Below are positions 1-6,553 of a DNA stretch of 9,232 bases, one piece after another. The DNA is taken from NCBI GenBank assembly GCA_030430345.1, contig JAUIFT010000052.1, positions 1-9,232 of the forward strand. The letters run 5' to 3'. The position numbers and the translations under genes were made by a program. This DNA is from Calditrichia bacterium. GTDB lineage: Bacteria; Calditrichota; Calditrichia; RBG-13-44-9; J042. Numbering within the stretch: the stretch's first letter is position 1; every line of letters begins with the position of its first letter. The notes beneath the pieces were generated by a model. That model saw only the letters and a program-made list of their open reading frames with translations. It was not told the DNA's origin and searched no databases.

Positions 1-199
1 GCTTATCTACCAGATGATTGATGAGATTACCAGCCAACAACAACCGGCGAAGGCCGTACTGATGATCAGCAGCTATCTGCCGGAACTGCTTGGTGTCTGC
101 GATAGGATTGCCGTAATGCATCGCGGAGAGCTGGGGGAAGCGTTGCCAACCGCAAACTGGGACGAACATAAGTTGATGCTGGAAGCGATCGGGCAGTAG
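1..199 (+). CDS. Sugar ABC transporter ATP-binding protein, 3' end (partial)
   Basis: This is the C-terminal ~65 residues of a duplicated ATPase of the RbsA/XylG/MglA family, which powers import of a monosaccharide through a partner permease on the cytoplasmic face of the inner membrane. The gene is open at the left edge (reading frame from base 2) and ends with TAG at 197-199. The visible part is the end of the second nucleotide-binding domain: AVLMISSYLPELLGVCDRIAVMHRGEL has the family layout of the H-loop strand, then the LPELLG helix and the D-R-I-x-V-M-x-x-G strand. The usual H-loop His is replaced by Ser in the ISS motif, which is normal for the second domain of this family. The permease 92 bp downstream fits the usual ATPase-permease order. 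The exact sugar cannot be told from this fragment. Confidence 0.93.
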   Translation, partial: LIYQMIDEITSQQQPAKAVLMISSYLPELLGVCDRIAVMHRGELGEALPTANWDEHKLMLEAIGQ

Positions 200-205
200 A
201 TTTTT

Positions 206-225
206 AGGCCTAAGGTCTTAGGCCT
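206..225. repeat. 20-bp perfect inverted repeat between ATPase and permease genes
   Basis: AGGCCTAAG and CTTAGGCCT are exact reverse complements separated by GT, starting 7 bp after the ATPase stop codon. As RNA this gives a stem of about 8 bp with a 4-nt loop. A T-run lies on the 5' side and none follows the 3' arm, so it is not a standard intrinsic terminator for plus-strand transcription. It could be an intercistronic mRNA-stability hairpin, which is common between genes of sugar transporters, or a dyad operator. Confidence 0.55.
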
Positions 226-291
226 TTGCGGAGATGAAAAACATTAGAAATTTGTAACTATCACGATATGTGTTAAAAAAAAATACTCACT

Positions 292-1242
292 ATGAACTGG
301 AAAATTCTCAATAAACTCGGCCCTTTTCTGGCATTGCTTTTTGTCTATGTCTTCTTTGCATCGCTGGATGCGAAAATCACTACTTTCACCGCCCTGGAGA
401 CGATGCTGTTACAAACCGTCATCGTCGGCATTTCCGCGATTGGTATGACCCTGGTAATCATTGCGGGGGGGATCGATCTCGCGGCCGGATCAATCATAGC
501 GCTTGGATCAGTTGTTGTGGCTTTATTGCTGGAGAGTTACCAGTTTAGCCCATTTGTTGCGGCGTTTGGCGGTATCGGTGCCGGCGCGCTCTGTGGCATA
601 TTTAACGGTTTATTGATCACGCGGCTGCGCCTGGTTCCCTTCATTGTCACCCTTGGCAGCCTGCTGATTTTTCGCGGGGTTGCCAAGGGACTTTCCGGCA
701 GTATTCCGATCAACGTCGGGCATACCCCTCTCAGCAATTTACTGGCAGCCTTGCCTGCCGATCAAAAATGGCAGTTGCTTCCCAGCGGCGCCTGGTTAAT
801 GATCATCCTCGCCGCACTCATCGCCGGGATGTTGCGCTACACCAAACTCGGCCGGCACATTTTTGCCGTCGGTTCCAACGAACAAACCGCCCGGCTTTGC
901 GGGGTTGCCGTGGAACGGGTGAAGTTATTCGTTTATACCGCTGCCGGAGCATTTTCCGGCATCTCCGGCTTAATGTTAATGTCCTACCAGGAACAGGGTG
1001 ATCCTACCGGCGCCATCGGTCTGGAGCTGGATGTTATCGCTGCGGTGGTAATTGGCGGTGGCAGCCTGAATGGCGGAGAAGGTTCAATCCTTGGCAGTAT
1101 AATCGGCGCGGTCATTATGACGGTGATCCGCACCGGTTGCCAACTGAATGGATGGCCCCCCTGGGTTACCCAAATCGTCACCGGTCTGGTTATTGTACTG
1201 GCAGTGCTGGTCGATCAACTCCGCCATCGGCAAACAACGTAA
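292..1242 (+). CDS. Sugar ABC transporter permease, RbsC/XylH family
   Basis: This 316-residue inner-membrane permease has the normal length for the BPD_transp_2 family (RbsC, XylH, MglC) and would form the channel for a pentose, hexose or related sugar together with the ATPase upstream. The protein is a series of hydrophobic helices from residue ~10 to the end. Family signatures include the IIAGGIDLAAGSI segment near residues 57-69, the GxFNGLLITRLRLVPFIVTLGS region at ~102-124, and the C-terminal GGGSLNGGEGSILGSIIGA segment at ~255-273. The last helix ends in a short basic tail (RHRQ). The ATG at 292 is preceded by an A-rich tract rather than a clear Shine-Dalgarno, and no longer in-frame alternative looks better. 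The periplasmic binding protein that would complete the system is not in the window. The stop codon directly abuts the pseudogene downstream. Confidence 0.95.
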   Translation: MNWKILNKLGPFLALLFVYVFFASLDAKITTFTALETMLLQTVIVGISAIGMTLVIIAGGIDLAAGSIIALGSVVVALLLESYQFSPFVAAFGGIGAGALCGIFNGLLITRLRLVPFIVTLGSLLIFRGVAKGLSGSIPINVGHTPLSNLLAALPADQKWQLLPSGAWLMIILAALIAGMLRYTKLGRHIFAVGSNEQTARLCGVAVERVKLFVYTAAGAFSGISGLMLMSYQEQGDPTGAIGLELDVIAAVVIGGGSLNGGEGSILGSIIGAVIMTVIRTGCQLNGWPPWVTQIVTGLVIVLAVLVDQLRHRQTT

Positions 1243-1587
1243 GTGATTTCAGCTTGTATGGATGCAATCATCGACCGCGGCGAGGAGCGGGAAATTAAAG
1301 AATTTTCCGCAACTTTCCTCCAGGATTACGCTGGATCTGGCTGCCGCAAAGTGTCGAGCTCTCCATCTCGCCCAATGGTAAAAAGTACGTTCCTCTCCCA
1401 CCCGTTCAGCACAGGGCCGCTAAGCGGAATAAAGAAAAAAATCATTGAGAGGTATCGCAAAACTTTAGCGCCAACAACAACCCGTTACATTCGGGGAAAG
1501 GCAAACAGCCGCCGCCATTCTCCGGACTGGCACATCGGCGCCGGCGGCGATACCTGAATATTCTGCGATGAAATCATCATCCGTTAA
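1243..1587 (+). pseudogene. Decayed C-terminal F5/8-type C (galactose-binding) domain, probably of a GH20-like hydrolase
   Basis: Reading the three frames together recovers the end of a galactose-binding domain. Frame of 1243: MDAIIDRGEEREIKEFSATF followed by LQDY. Frame of 1332, out of register by one base: WIWLPQSVELSISPNGKKY. Back in the first frame from about 1420: IERYRKTLAPTTTRYIRGKA, then PDWHIGAGGDT, a TGA at 1555-1557, then IFCDEIIIR and TAA at 1585-1587. This matches the order I know from the C-termini of Bacteroidota beta-N-acetylhexosaminidases and similar proteins: D-L-G...I...FLQ...SWI..P..V..S.S.DG, then RY(I/V)(R/K)VKA...GAGGKAW(I/L)F.DEI. The TGA sits where the family has Trp, so it probably arose from TGG. 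The domain begins within about 15 bases of the permease stop, so the catalytic part is gone. It is therefore a 5'-truncated relic with two compensating frameshifts and one nonsense mutation. The parent enzyme is inferred; F5/8 C domains also occur in other surface glycosidases. Confidence 0.82.
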
Positions 1588-1618
1588 TAGCCGGAACAAA
1601 TGTCAGCATCTTTTCTGT

Positions 1619-2359
1619 TTACCAGTCGCCGTTACCGGTCAAAATCGTTTGATCGAAGGTCCACCAGGATCCACTACCATCGCTTTGCCAGATCGCCTTA
1701 AAAGCAAGGTAAAAAGAGCCGTTCACATGCTCAAAATGGCTGATTATTCCGGATTGGTCCGGATAGCCGACAATCTGGTCGACAGTCGCGGGATTATCAA
1801 ATGTGCGCAGGTTCAGGCGATAGGCACCATCTTCCATCGTATTCCAAACCCATTCATAGCGCATTTCCTGGGTGTTGGTCTTATAGCGATAAATATGCCC
1901 ACTGCTTTGATCGTGTAACTGCACTGCTTCCATAAACTTCCAGTTGTTGTAGGTAACGTTGCCATCTTCTCCATCGAGAAAGATTGACCAGGCATAGCGA
2001 TCGCGAGTATTCTGGATTTTCATTTCAAAATCCAGGTCTCCCTGCCGCCAAACATACTGCCATACCGTTCCTTCATTGGTTGTAGTTACAGTCTTCTGCG
2101 CATTCGGGGACGGATCGAAGAAACAACCACGCTCGTTAAAATTCTGGCAATGGGTAATGTAATCTATTGCCTGAATTGCGTACGGGTTAGTAGATTGAAG
2201 CATCTGGCCGGGAACTGTGATCTTATTAAATTGGAATGTGGGATTTGCCGGAGGATCGGTAGAAGAAATAGGATTGGTGTCGTCTGAAGAACAACGAAGA
2301 CCGATAAATGTGATAAACAAAAAGATGGGAAATAACTTCAGTAACTTATGATAACACAT
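1619..2359 (-). CDS. Hypothetical lipoprotein, Trp-rich
   Basis: I do not recognise this 246-residue protein. It starts with a basic and hydrophobic signal sequence (about residues 1-22) ending at GLRC, with Cys23 followed by SSDDTNP. This looks like a lipoprotein signal, although Arg before the Cys is unusual for a lipobox. A short Ser/Pro/Thr-rich linker (about 24-40) follows. The remaining ~200 residues alternate polar and aromatic residues and contain many Trp, including WQYVWRQGDLDFEM, YEWVWNTMEDGAYRL and SGSWWTFD near the C-terminus. This suggests a single beta-rich extracytoplasmic domain. Two further Cys (in THCQ and RGCF) could form a disulfide. The start is well fixed by a strong Shine-Dalgarno five bases upstream and a near-consensus promoter. 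It stands as a single-gene unit convergent with the sugar-transport block. No function can be assigned. Confidence 0.9.
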   Translation of the reverse strand: MCYHKLLKLFPIFLFITFIGLRCSSDDTNPISSTDPPANPTFQFNKITVPGQMLQSTNPYAIQAIDYITHCQNFNERGCFFDPSPNAQKTVTTTNEGTVWQYVWRQGDLDFEMKIQNTRDRYAWSIFLDGEDGNVTYNNWKFMEAVQLHDQSSGHIYRYKTNTQEMRYEWVWNTMEDGAYRLNLRTFDNPATVDQIVGYPDQSGIISHFEHVNGSFYLAFKAIWQSDGSGSWWTFDQTILTGNGDW

Positions 2360-2364
2360 GACAC

Positions 2365-2372
2365 CCTCCTTT
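2365..2372 (-). promoter_or_regulatory. Strong Shine-Dalgarno of the Trp-rich lipoprotein gene
   Basis: Read on the minus strand the sequence is AAAGGAGG followed by GTGTC and then ATG. This is a long anti-Shine-Dalgarno match at five-base spacing. It fixes the start of the downstream gene at 2359 and is by far the best ribosome-binding site in the window. Confidence 0.85.
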
Positions 2373-2395
2373 CAAGATAAGGGGGATTAAGGGTT

Positions 2396-2424
2396 ATTAT
2401 AGTTTAATAGAAGTGATGTGTAAA
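2396..2424 (-). promoter_or_regulatory. Near-consensus sigma70-type promoter for the Trp-rich lipoprotein gene
   Basis: On the minus strand TTTACA (2424-2419) and TATAAT (2401-2396) are separated by exactly 17 bases. That is 5 of 6 matches for the -35 and 6 of 6 for the -10. Transcription would begin near 2389, giving a leader of about 30 bases that contains the Shine-Dalgarno. This is the housekeeping-type layout, not the TTTG/TAnnTTTG layout of classical Bacteroidota promoters. Confidence 0.7.
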
Positions 2425-2699
2425 CATCCAATGCTCCTTCCTGAAGATTATATTTCGGGTACCTTACCGCCCTTATTCGACACTTATCATTTTTAAAATG
2501 CCCCGAATATTCAGGTGATAAAGGTCCCGGTTTCATTTTAAAATAAGAAAAATAATCCCGGTTTGAAAGAAACGGTTGAGAAAGTGGAGGTGAATTCGCT
2601 GGCAGTGGCAGCAGGTAGTAACAGCTATTCTTTAGAGTATTTAATCCACAGCAGCGCTATCAGAATCGCGACCGATACACTATCAGTGAATTCTCCGGT
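2425..2699. other. Intergenic stretch between cytochrome-dehydrogenase end and lipoprotein promoter
   Basis: No gene is seen here. The region is AT-rich in the part near 2480-2560 and contains minor repeats. TCCCGGTTT occurs twice (2525-2533 and 2556-2564). There is a short CATTTT/AAAATG dyad around 2488-2500. An imperfect 10-bp inverted pair (2592-2601 and 2684-2693, one mismatch) is centred on GAATTC. A second TATAAT on the minus strand (2452-2447) lacks a good -35. No hairpin followed by a T-run was found after the dehydrogenase stop at 2700. Confidence 0.5.
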
Positions 2700-4931
2700 T
2701 TATTTATACTGCATTAACTCTTCTTCCGTGAACAACTCGGTACGATCTTTCGTTGCTGCCCGCCATTTGGCAACATCTGCTTCACTAATATGTGTATCGG
2801 AAAAGCTGAATGAATTTCTCAGGAAGACCAGCAAGTCGGCGATGTTTTTATCCGTTAGCTCCGGATTGTTTTTGATTCCGGGCATGAACAAATTCAACTC
2901 ATAACGCTTTCCGTTGACCGTAATCGGGCCTTTTATGCCATTCAGGGTTAGCAAGATCAGGCGATCTTTTGAGCCACTGACATATTCCGAATCGACTAAA
3001 GGCGGGGCGAGATTTCCATTGCCTTTCCCGTCCATGCCATGGCAGGACGCGCAGTTTTTGCTATAAATGGCGAAGCCGGCAGTACGGTTATCCTGGTAAA
3101 ATTTTCGGGGGAGCTGTGGCCCTTCGATCCGATTCTCCCGTTTGTTATTGATTACCGTATGTAAAAAACGTTGCAAGCTATCCGTTTGCGAAATGGATCG
3201 TATTTTATTCAGTAGTATTTCTTCATTGCCGGCACTGCCGCTGATGATCGCTTCGCATAACACTGGATTATTCTTCCGCCTTTCCATGATTTCCGAAAAC
3301 AGTGCCTGCGCGGACGGTAAATTCATTCTTCCGAGTCGAAGCAGCAGTTGTTGATCGATCTGTGCATTTTTCAACGCAGCGATTCTTTGAAAATAGCGGA
3401 TCTGCTCCGCTTCATTTTCCGGGAAAAAGGCCGAGAAGCGAATTAAGGTCTCATGAACAATCGCCGCAGTTGCCTTTTCCGCAACGCTTTTCCAGAGCGT
3501 CGCATCCAGTGCTGATAGACCTTCCAGCGTCCAGAGGGCATGCAACTGCCCATAGGGATTGGCGCTGTTTAGGGCGACCTCCGCGATCGCATCCTGCGCA
3601 ATAATAGCCTTTGCGGCAATCAACTGCTGCTGCGCCAGCCGGCGTTCGTATGCAGAAGGGGAAGCCAGTAGGCGCGCCCAATCCGTCTCTGCAAATTGAC
3701 CATAATCCGTTGCTTTTAGCGATTGCTGCCCTGTTGCCCTCACGCGGTAAATTCTGCCGCGCCCGCGCACTTTTTCCAATCCTCTTTCCAGAATTTTTTC
3801 CCGCAGATAGCTGGTCATATAGGCGCGGTGTTGAATAATTCCTTTACGCATATCCAGTATATATAAAGCTCCATCAGGGCCATTATAGAGATTGACCGGC
3901 CGGAAGGTTTCCTCCCGGGAAACCAAAAACTCACTCTTGTCATAAGCGGGCACAGCTGATTTTTTACCATTTTTTTCCTTGATTGTGTAGCGCTTGATCA
4001 AATTCGCTTCCGGCGCACAAACGAAGACATCCTGAAAGAAATCGCTGCCGAGCAAATCGCCGGTATAAACCAGGGGGCTGCAAGCGGAAGTAAATGACTG
4101 CACTTTTCCGGAGTCATCCAACACGCCCTCGATATATCCACGATTCACAGCGGTAGCCTGGTAGGCAAACAGGCGGTTGCTGGTGGCAATTGCCTGGTTA
4201 TGCCCATAGCGTATTTTTTGATAGGCATTTTGAATCAACTGATTGGGCATGGTATAGTCGGTCGCGATCGGCAAGCTGTTATTATTGTAATATAGCCGGC
4301 CGTCAATATCTGCGGATAATCCCCACTGTCCCCGGAAAGCAGTCGCTTCCCGCAGCCACCGGCCATTTTGCCGGCGATAGCGGACCGTGGCATTCGCGCT
4401 GTAAATCCAGTTATCAAGGTGATAAAGCAGATTATTCGGCTGATGCTCGATATTGCCACCAACAACATAGAGAGAATCGACCAATTCCGTGCGCAACACT
4501 TTCGCATCTTTCAGTTCTGCCCACAGGAGACTGGTACCATTGGAGTAGAGTAAGCCGCCATAAACCGGCAGTAAGGTGCGCGGGGCAATTAAGCTATCGA
4601 TGACCACCTGACGGCTGTCCATCTTGCCATCGCGATTTTTATCGGTCAATACAACGATCTTACCGTCGGCCTTCTCCTCACCTGCGCCATCAATGTCGCG
4701 CATGTATCCAGGCAGTTCCACGACCCAAATGCCTCCCCTGCGATCGAACCGCATTGCGACCGGTGAATCCAGCAACGGTTCCGCTGCCACCACTTCAATT
4801 GCAAACCCTGCCGGGAGGATAAACTCATCGGTGCTTATTTCGAAATTAGTATCTGTTTCGCAGGATTGAATAATCAGAATAGCAAAAAGTATAACCAGAT
4901 ATCGAAAAATCGTTTTCAAATTGATGCCCAC
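2700..4931 (-). CDS. Membrane-anchored sorbosone-dehydrogenase-like propeller protein with C-terminal cytochrome c
   Basis: This 743-residue lipoprotein resembles the 'PVC-type heme-binding CxxCH' or 'putative membrane-bound dehydrogenase' proteins. A signal sequence ends at LIIQSC with Cys24 as the lipid attachment residue. Residues ~38-395 form a beta-propeller of the glucose/sorbosone dehydrogenase kind, with GFAIEVVAAEPLLDSPVAM at its start, DKNRDGKMD, NIEHQPNNLLYHLDNWIYSA, GQWGLSADIDGRLYYNN and YNGPDGALYILDMRKGIIQ. Residues ~410-590 are helical and Ala/Leu-rich, like HEAT repeats. The end is a class I cytochrome c: CASCH at 627-631 binds heme and Met683 in the MPGIKNN segment is the probable axial ligand. 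The likely role is oxidation of a sugar or alcohol outside the cytoplasm with electrons passed through the fused heme. Substrate and cofactor are unknown. The start is GTG (4931) without a good Shine-Dalgarno; TTG at 4919 is an alternative that keeps the whole signal sequence. Confidence 0.9.
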   Translation of the reverse strand: MGINLKTIFRYLVILFAILIIQSCETDTNFEISTDEFILPAGFAIEVVAAEPLLDSPVAMRFDRRGGIWVVELPGYMRDIDGAGEEKADGKIVVLTDKNRDGKMDSRQVVIDSLIAPRTLLPVYGGLLYSNGTSLLWAELKDAKVLRTELVDSLYVVGGNIEHQPNNLLYHLDNWIYSANATVRYRRQNGRWLREATAFRGQWGLSADIDGRLYYNNNSLPIATDYTMPNQLIQNAYQKIRYGHNQAIATSNRLFAYQATAVNRGYIEGVLDDSGKVQSFTSACSPLVYTGDLLGSDFFQDVFVCAPEANLIKRYTIKEKNGKKSAVPAYDKSEFLVSREETFRPVNLYNGPDGALYILDMRKGIIQHRAYMTSYLREKILERGLEKVRGRGRIYRVRATGQQSLKATDYGQFAETDWARLLASPSAYERRLAQQQLIAAKAIIAQDAIAEVALNSANPYGQLHALWTLEGLSALDATLWKSVAEKATAAIVHETLIRFSAFFPENEAEQIRYFQRIAALKNAQIDQQLLLRLGRMNLPSAQALFSEIMERRKNNPVLCEAIISGSAGNEEILLNKIRSISQTDSLQRFLHTVINNKRENRIEGPQLPRKFYQDNRTAGFAIYSKNCASCHGMDGKGNGNLAPPLVDSEYVSGSKDRLILLTLNGIKGPITVNGKRYELNLFMPGIKNNPELTDKNIADLLVFLRNSFSFSDTHISEADVAKWRAATKDRTELFTEEELMQYK

Positions 4932-4979
4932 TCTCAGCTGTTACTTTAGAATTTTACAAATATAAATTGGGTGCAGCAT

Positions 4980-5008
4980 ATAATACATATCCAACCTGTT
5001 TATAACAA
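4980..5008 (-). promoter_or_regulatory. Candidate promoter of the propeller-cytochrome gene
   Basis: On the minus strand TTGTTA (5008-5003) and TATTAT (4985-4980) lie 17 bases apart, matching sigma70 consensus at 4 of 6 and 5 of 6 positions. Transcription would start about 42 bases before the GTG at 4931. The AT-rich setting makes chance matches possible. Confidence 0.4.
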
Positions 5009-5089
5009 ATTTTATCCTTCTACCCCGGATATTGAGAGGCGCTTTACTTTCTATTTTAGTAAAATCAGCAAGAATACCAGCACCGGAGC

Positions 5090-5148
5090 AAGCTTCAGCG
5101 TTGCGCCGGCCGCCCCGAAGCTTCTGCGAAAGGAACCGAGTACGGTTC
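5090..5148. repeat. Two hairpin-forming inverted repeats after manA
   Basis: Immediately past the manA stop (read on the minus strand) lies GAACCG-TACT-CGGTTC (5148-5133), a perfect 6-bp stem with a 4-nt loop. Ten bases further on AAGCTTC/GAAGCTT arms (5090-5096 and 5117-5123) flank a 20-base, GC-rich core. Only a short CTTT follows the first stem, so neither is a textbook terminator. Together they probably mark the 3' end of the manA transcript and protect or end it. No gene was found in the rest of the 219-base gap. Confidence 0.45.
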
Positions 5149-5150
5149 AT

Positions 5151-6380
5151 TTAAGGCACTTGCACCATAAACACATTTGCATTGCCGGGGGATTTTAATT
5201 GATAGCGTTTCAGGCTGGCAGGAATTAAAACCGCCTGGCCCTTTTGAAAATTAGCTGTTTCATTTCCCCACTCAACGGACACCTCGCCGTCTACGATCAG
5301 AAGAAATTGAATCCCCTTCGTTTCCACCGTTTCTATCTCTGCCACACCCAATTTTATTTGTTCAATCGCAAATTCCGGAACGGGTGTATCGTATTTAATC
5401 CGGGCAGCCGCCTGAATGGTTATTGGTGTGGTTTCGTAGGTGAGAATATCCACCAGCGTTGCTACATCCTGAAATTTCGGGGTTAATCCGGCGCGCACGA
5501 CATTATCGGAATTTGCCATGCATTCAATGATATTTCCCTTCAGATAGGCATGGGGAATTCCTGCGTTCAAAAAGACCGCTTCTCCCTTTTTTAAACGAAT
5601 CAGGTTCAGCAGAAAGAGTGAAAAAAGCCCGGAATCCGCGCCCGGATAAATTTCCCGCAATTCAAAGAAAATTTTCTCCCGGTCGGTCAGTTCACCTTTT
5701 TCACTCAGCCGGCTGGTCAAATTTTCGATGGCTGCCAGTAATTCTTCTTTATTGGTTTGAGACTTATACATTAGTGATGAAAACATCCGCTTTACTATTT
5801 CGCTTGCCTGGGGAGAATCATTCCGAACTATTCTCATTTCAGCGACGATATCTTCGCCGATAAATGCGGCGATTTCCGGATAGCGCTGAAAAATTGTTCG
5901 TAAAGCAGGTATCGGTTGGAAACCGGCCAGGGCAAGCAACTCATCCAGGGCGATAGCGATTTCCGGCTTATGATTGTCATCCGGATAATTATCGGCATCG
6001 CGCGCATGCAGGATTTCCGCCTGTTGCTTATTGGGATGTGCCTGAATCGAAAGCGCTTCATTGGCGGAAAGGACCTTAAATAAAAAGGGCAGTTTGTTAT
6101 TGAACTTTCTTGCAACCGCTTCACCAAGAATTTCCGCCGGATATTTTTTGATTAAGCGGTTTAGTAAATATTGTTCACCATCGATCTGTATTTTTGATGG
6201 CGCTTTCGGATGCGCTCCCATCCAGAGTTCGGCATACGGCAAGTCTTTTTCCGTTGCAATCCCAATAAATTGCGGAATAAAGGCTTTCTCGTTTTTGCCT
6301 CCCCACTTATAATGCTGAATTTCATTTTGTAATAAATATGGCCTGGGAAGGAATCCGAATCCGTTTTTCATCTCGCTCAT
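5151..6380 (-). CDS. manA: Mannose-6-phosphate isomerase, class I, zinc-dependent
   Basis: This enzyme interconverts mannose 6-phosphate and fructose 6-phosphate in the cytoplasm. It links mannose use to glycolysis and supplies precursors for GDP-mannose. With the ATG at 6380 the protein has 409 residues, normal for class I. The zinc ligands of the family are all present: Gln113 and His115 in LSIQAHPNK, Glu140 in DDNHKPEIA, and His277 in LNAGIPHAYL. Arg296 in NVVRAGLTPKF is the catalytic Arg, 19 residues after the His as in the yeast enzyme. The N-terminal KWGG, the AELWMGAHPKAPS segment and the C-terminal cupin strands (VDGEVSVEWG) also fit. The frame is open back to 6515, but the longer start lacks a Shine-Dalgarno and would add 45 residues with three Cys upstream of the family's conserved start. 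The 6380 start has AAGAAAGA about five bases upstream, which is modest support. It is probably its own transcription unit, with 173 bp behind and 219 bp ahead. Confidence 0.93.
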   Translation of the reverse strand: MSEMKNGFGFLPRPYLLQNEIQHYKWGGKNEKAFIPQFIGIATEKDLPYAELWMGAHPKAPSKIQIDGEQYLLNRLIKKYPAEILGEAVARKFNNKLPFLFKVLSANEALSIQAHPNKQQAEILHARDADNYPDDNHKPEIAIALDELLALAGFQPIPALRTIFQRYPEIAAFIGEDIVAEMRIVRNDSPQASEIVKRMFSSLMYKSQTNKEELLAAIENLTSRLSEKGELTDREKIFFELREIYPGADSGLFSLFLLNLIRLKKGEAVFLNAGIPHAYLKGNIIECMANSDNVVRAGLTPKFQDVATLVDILTYETTPITIQAAARIKYDTPVPEFAIEQIKLGVAEIETVETKGIQFLLIVDGEVSVEWGNETANFQKGQAVLIPASLKRYQLKSPGNANVFMVQVP

Positions 6381-6553
6381 ACCATCTTTCTTTTTCAACT
6401 GATTACATGAATCTTCATTGCTTACACAAGAGCACTTTCGTATTTCTGCAATTATTTTCTGTGGCGCTACACAGGTAATGCCGGATAAATTTTTGCTGCC
6501 ATCGCCCGCAGGCATCTAACCAGGCAATGACAGCGTTAATGGAAAATAATATC

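Noticed and set aside
1243..1557. A 104-codon plus-strand ORF taken as an intact small protein
   Set aside because: The conserved domain runs out of this frame between about 1330 and 1420 and continues past the TGA to 1587. It also has no ribosome-binding site and begins right at the permease stop. A relic explains it better.
2525..2564. CRISPR-like or iteron repeat from the two TCCCGGTTT copies
   Set aside because: There are only two 9-base copies with no further units, and chance occurrence is plausible.
2563..2904. Plus-strand 113-codon ORF
   Set aside because: Its second half is antisense to the cytochrome domain of the propeller gene, its start is TTG without a ribosome-binding site, and no protein family is recognisable.
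4941..5150. Minus-strand 69-codon ORF between manA and the propeller gene
   Set aside because: The product is low-complexity basic sequence spanning the hairpin region and candidate promoter, with no Shine-Dalgarno and no family resemblance.
6381..6515. manA start at 6515 giving 454 residues
   Set aside because: The extra 45 residues precede the family's normal N-terminus, and no ribosome-binding site lies before 6515.
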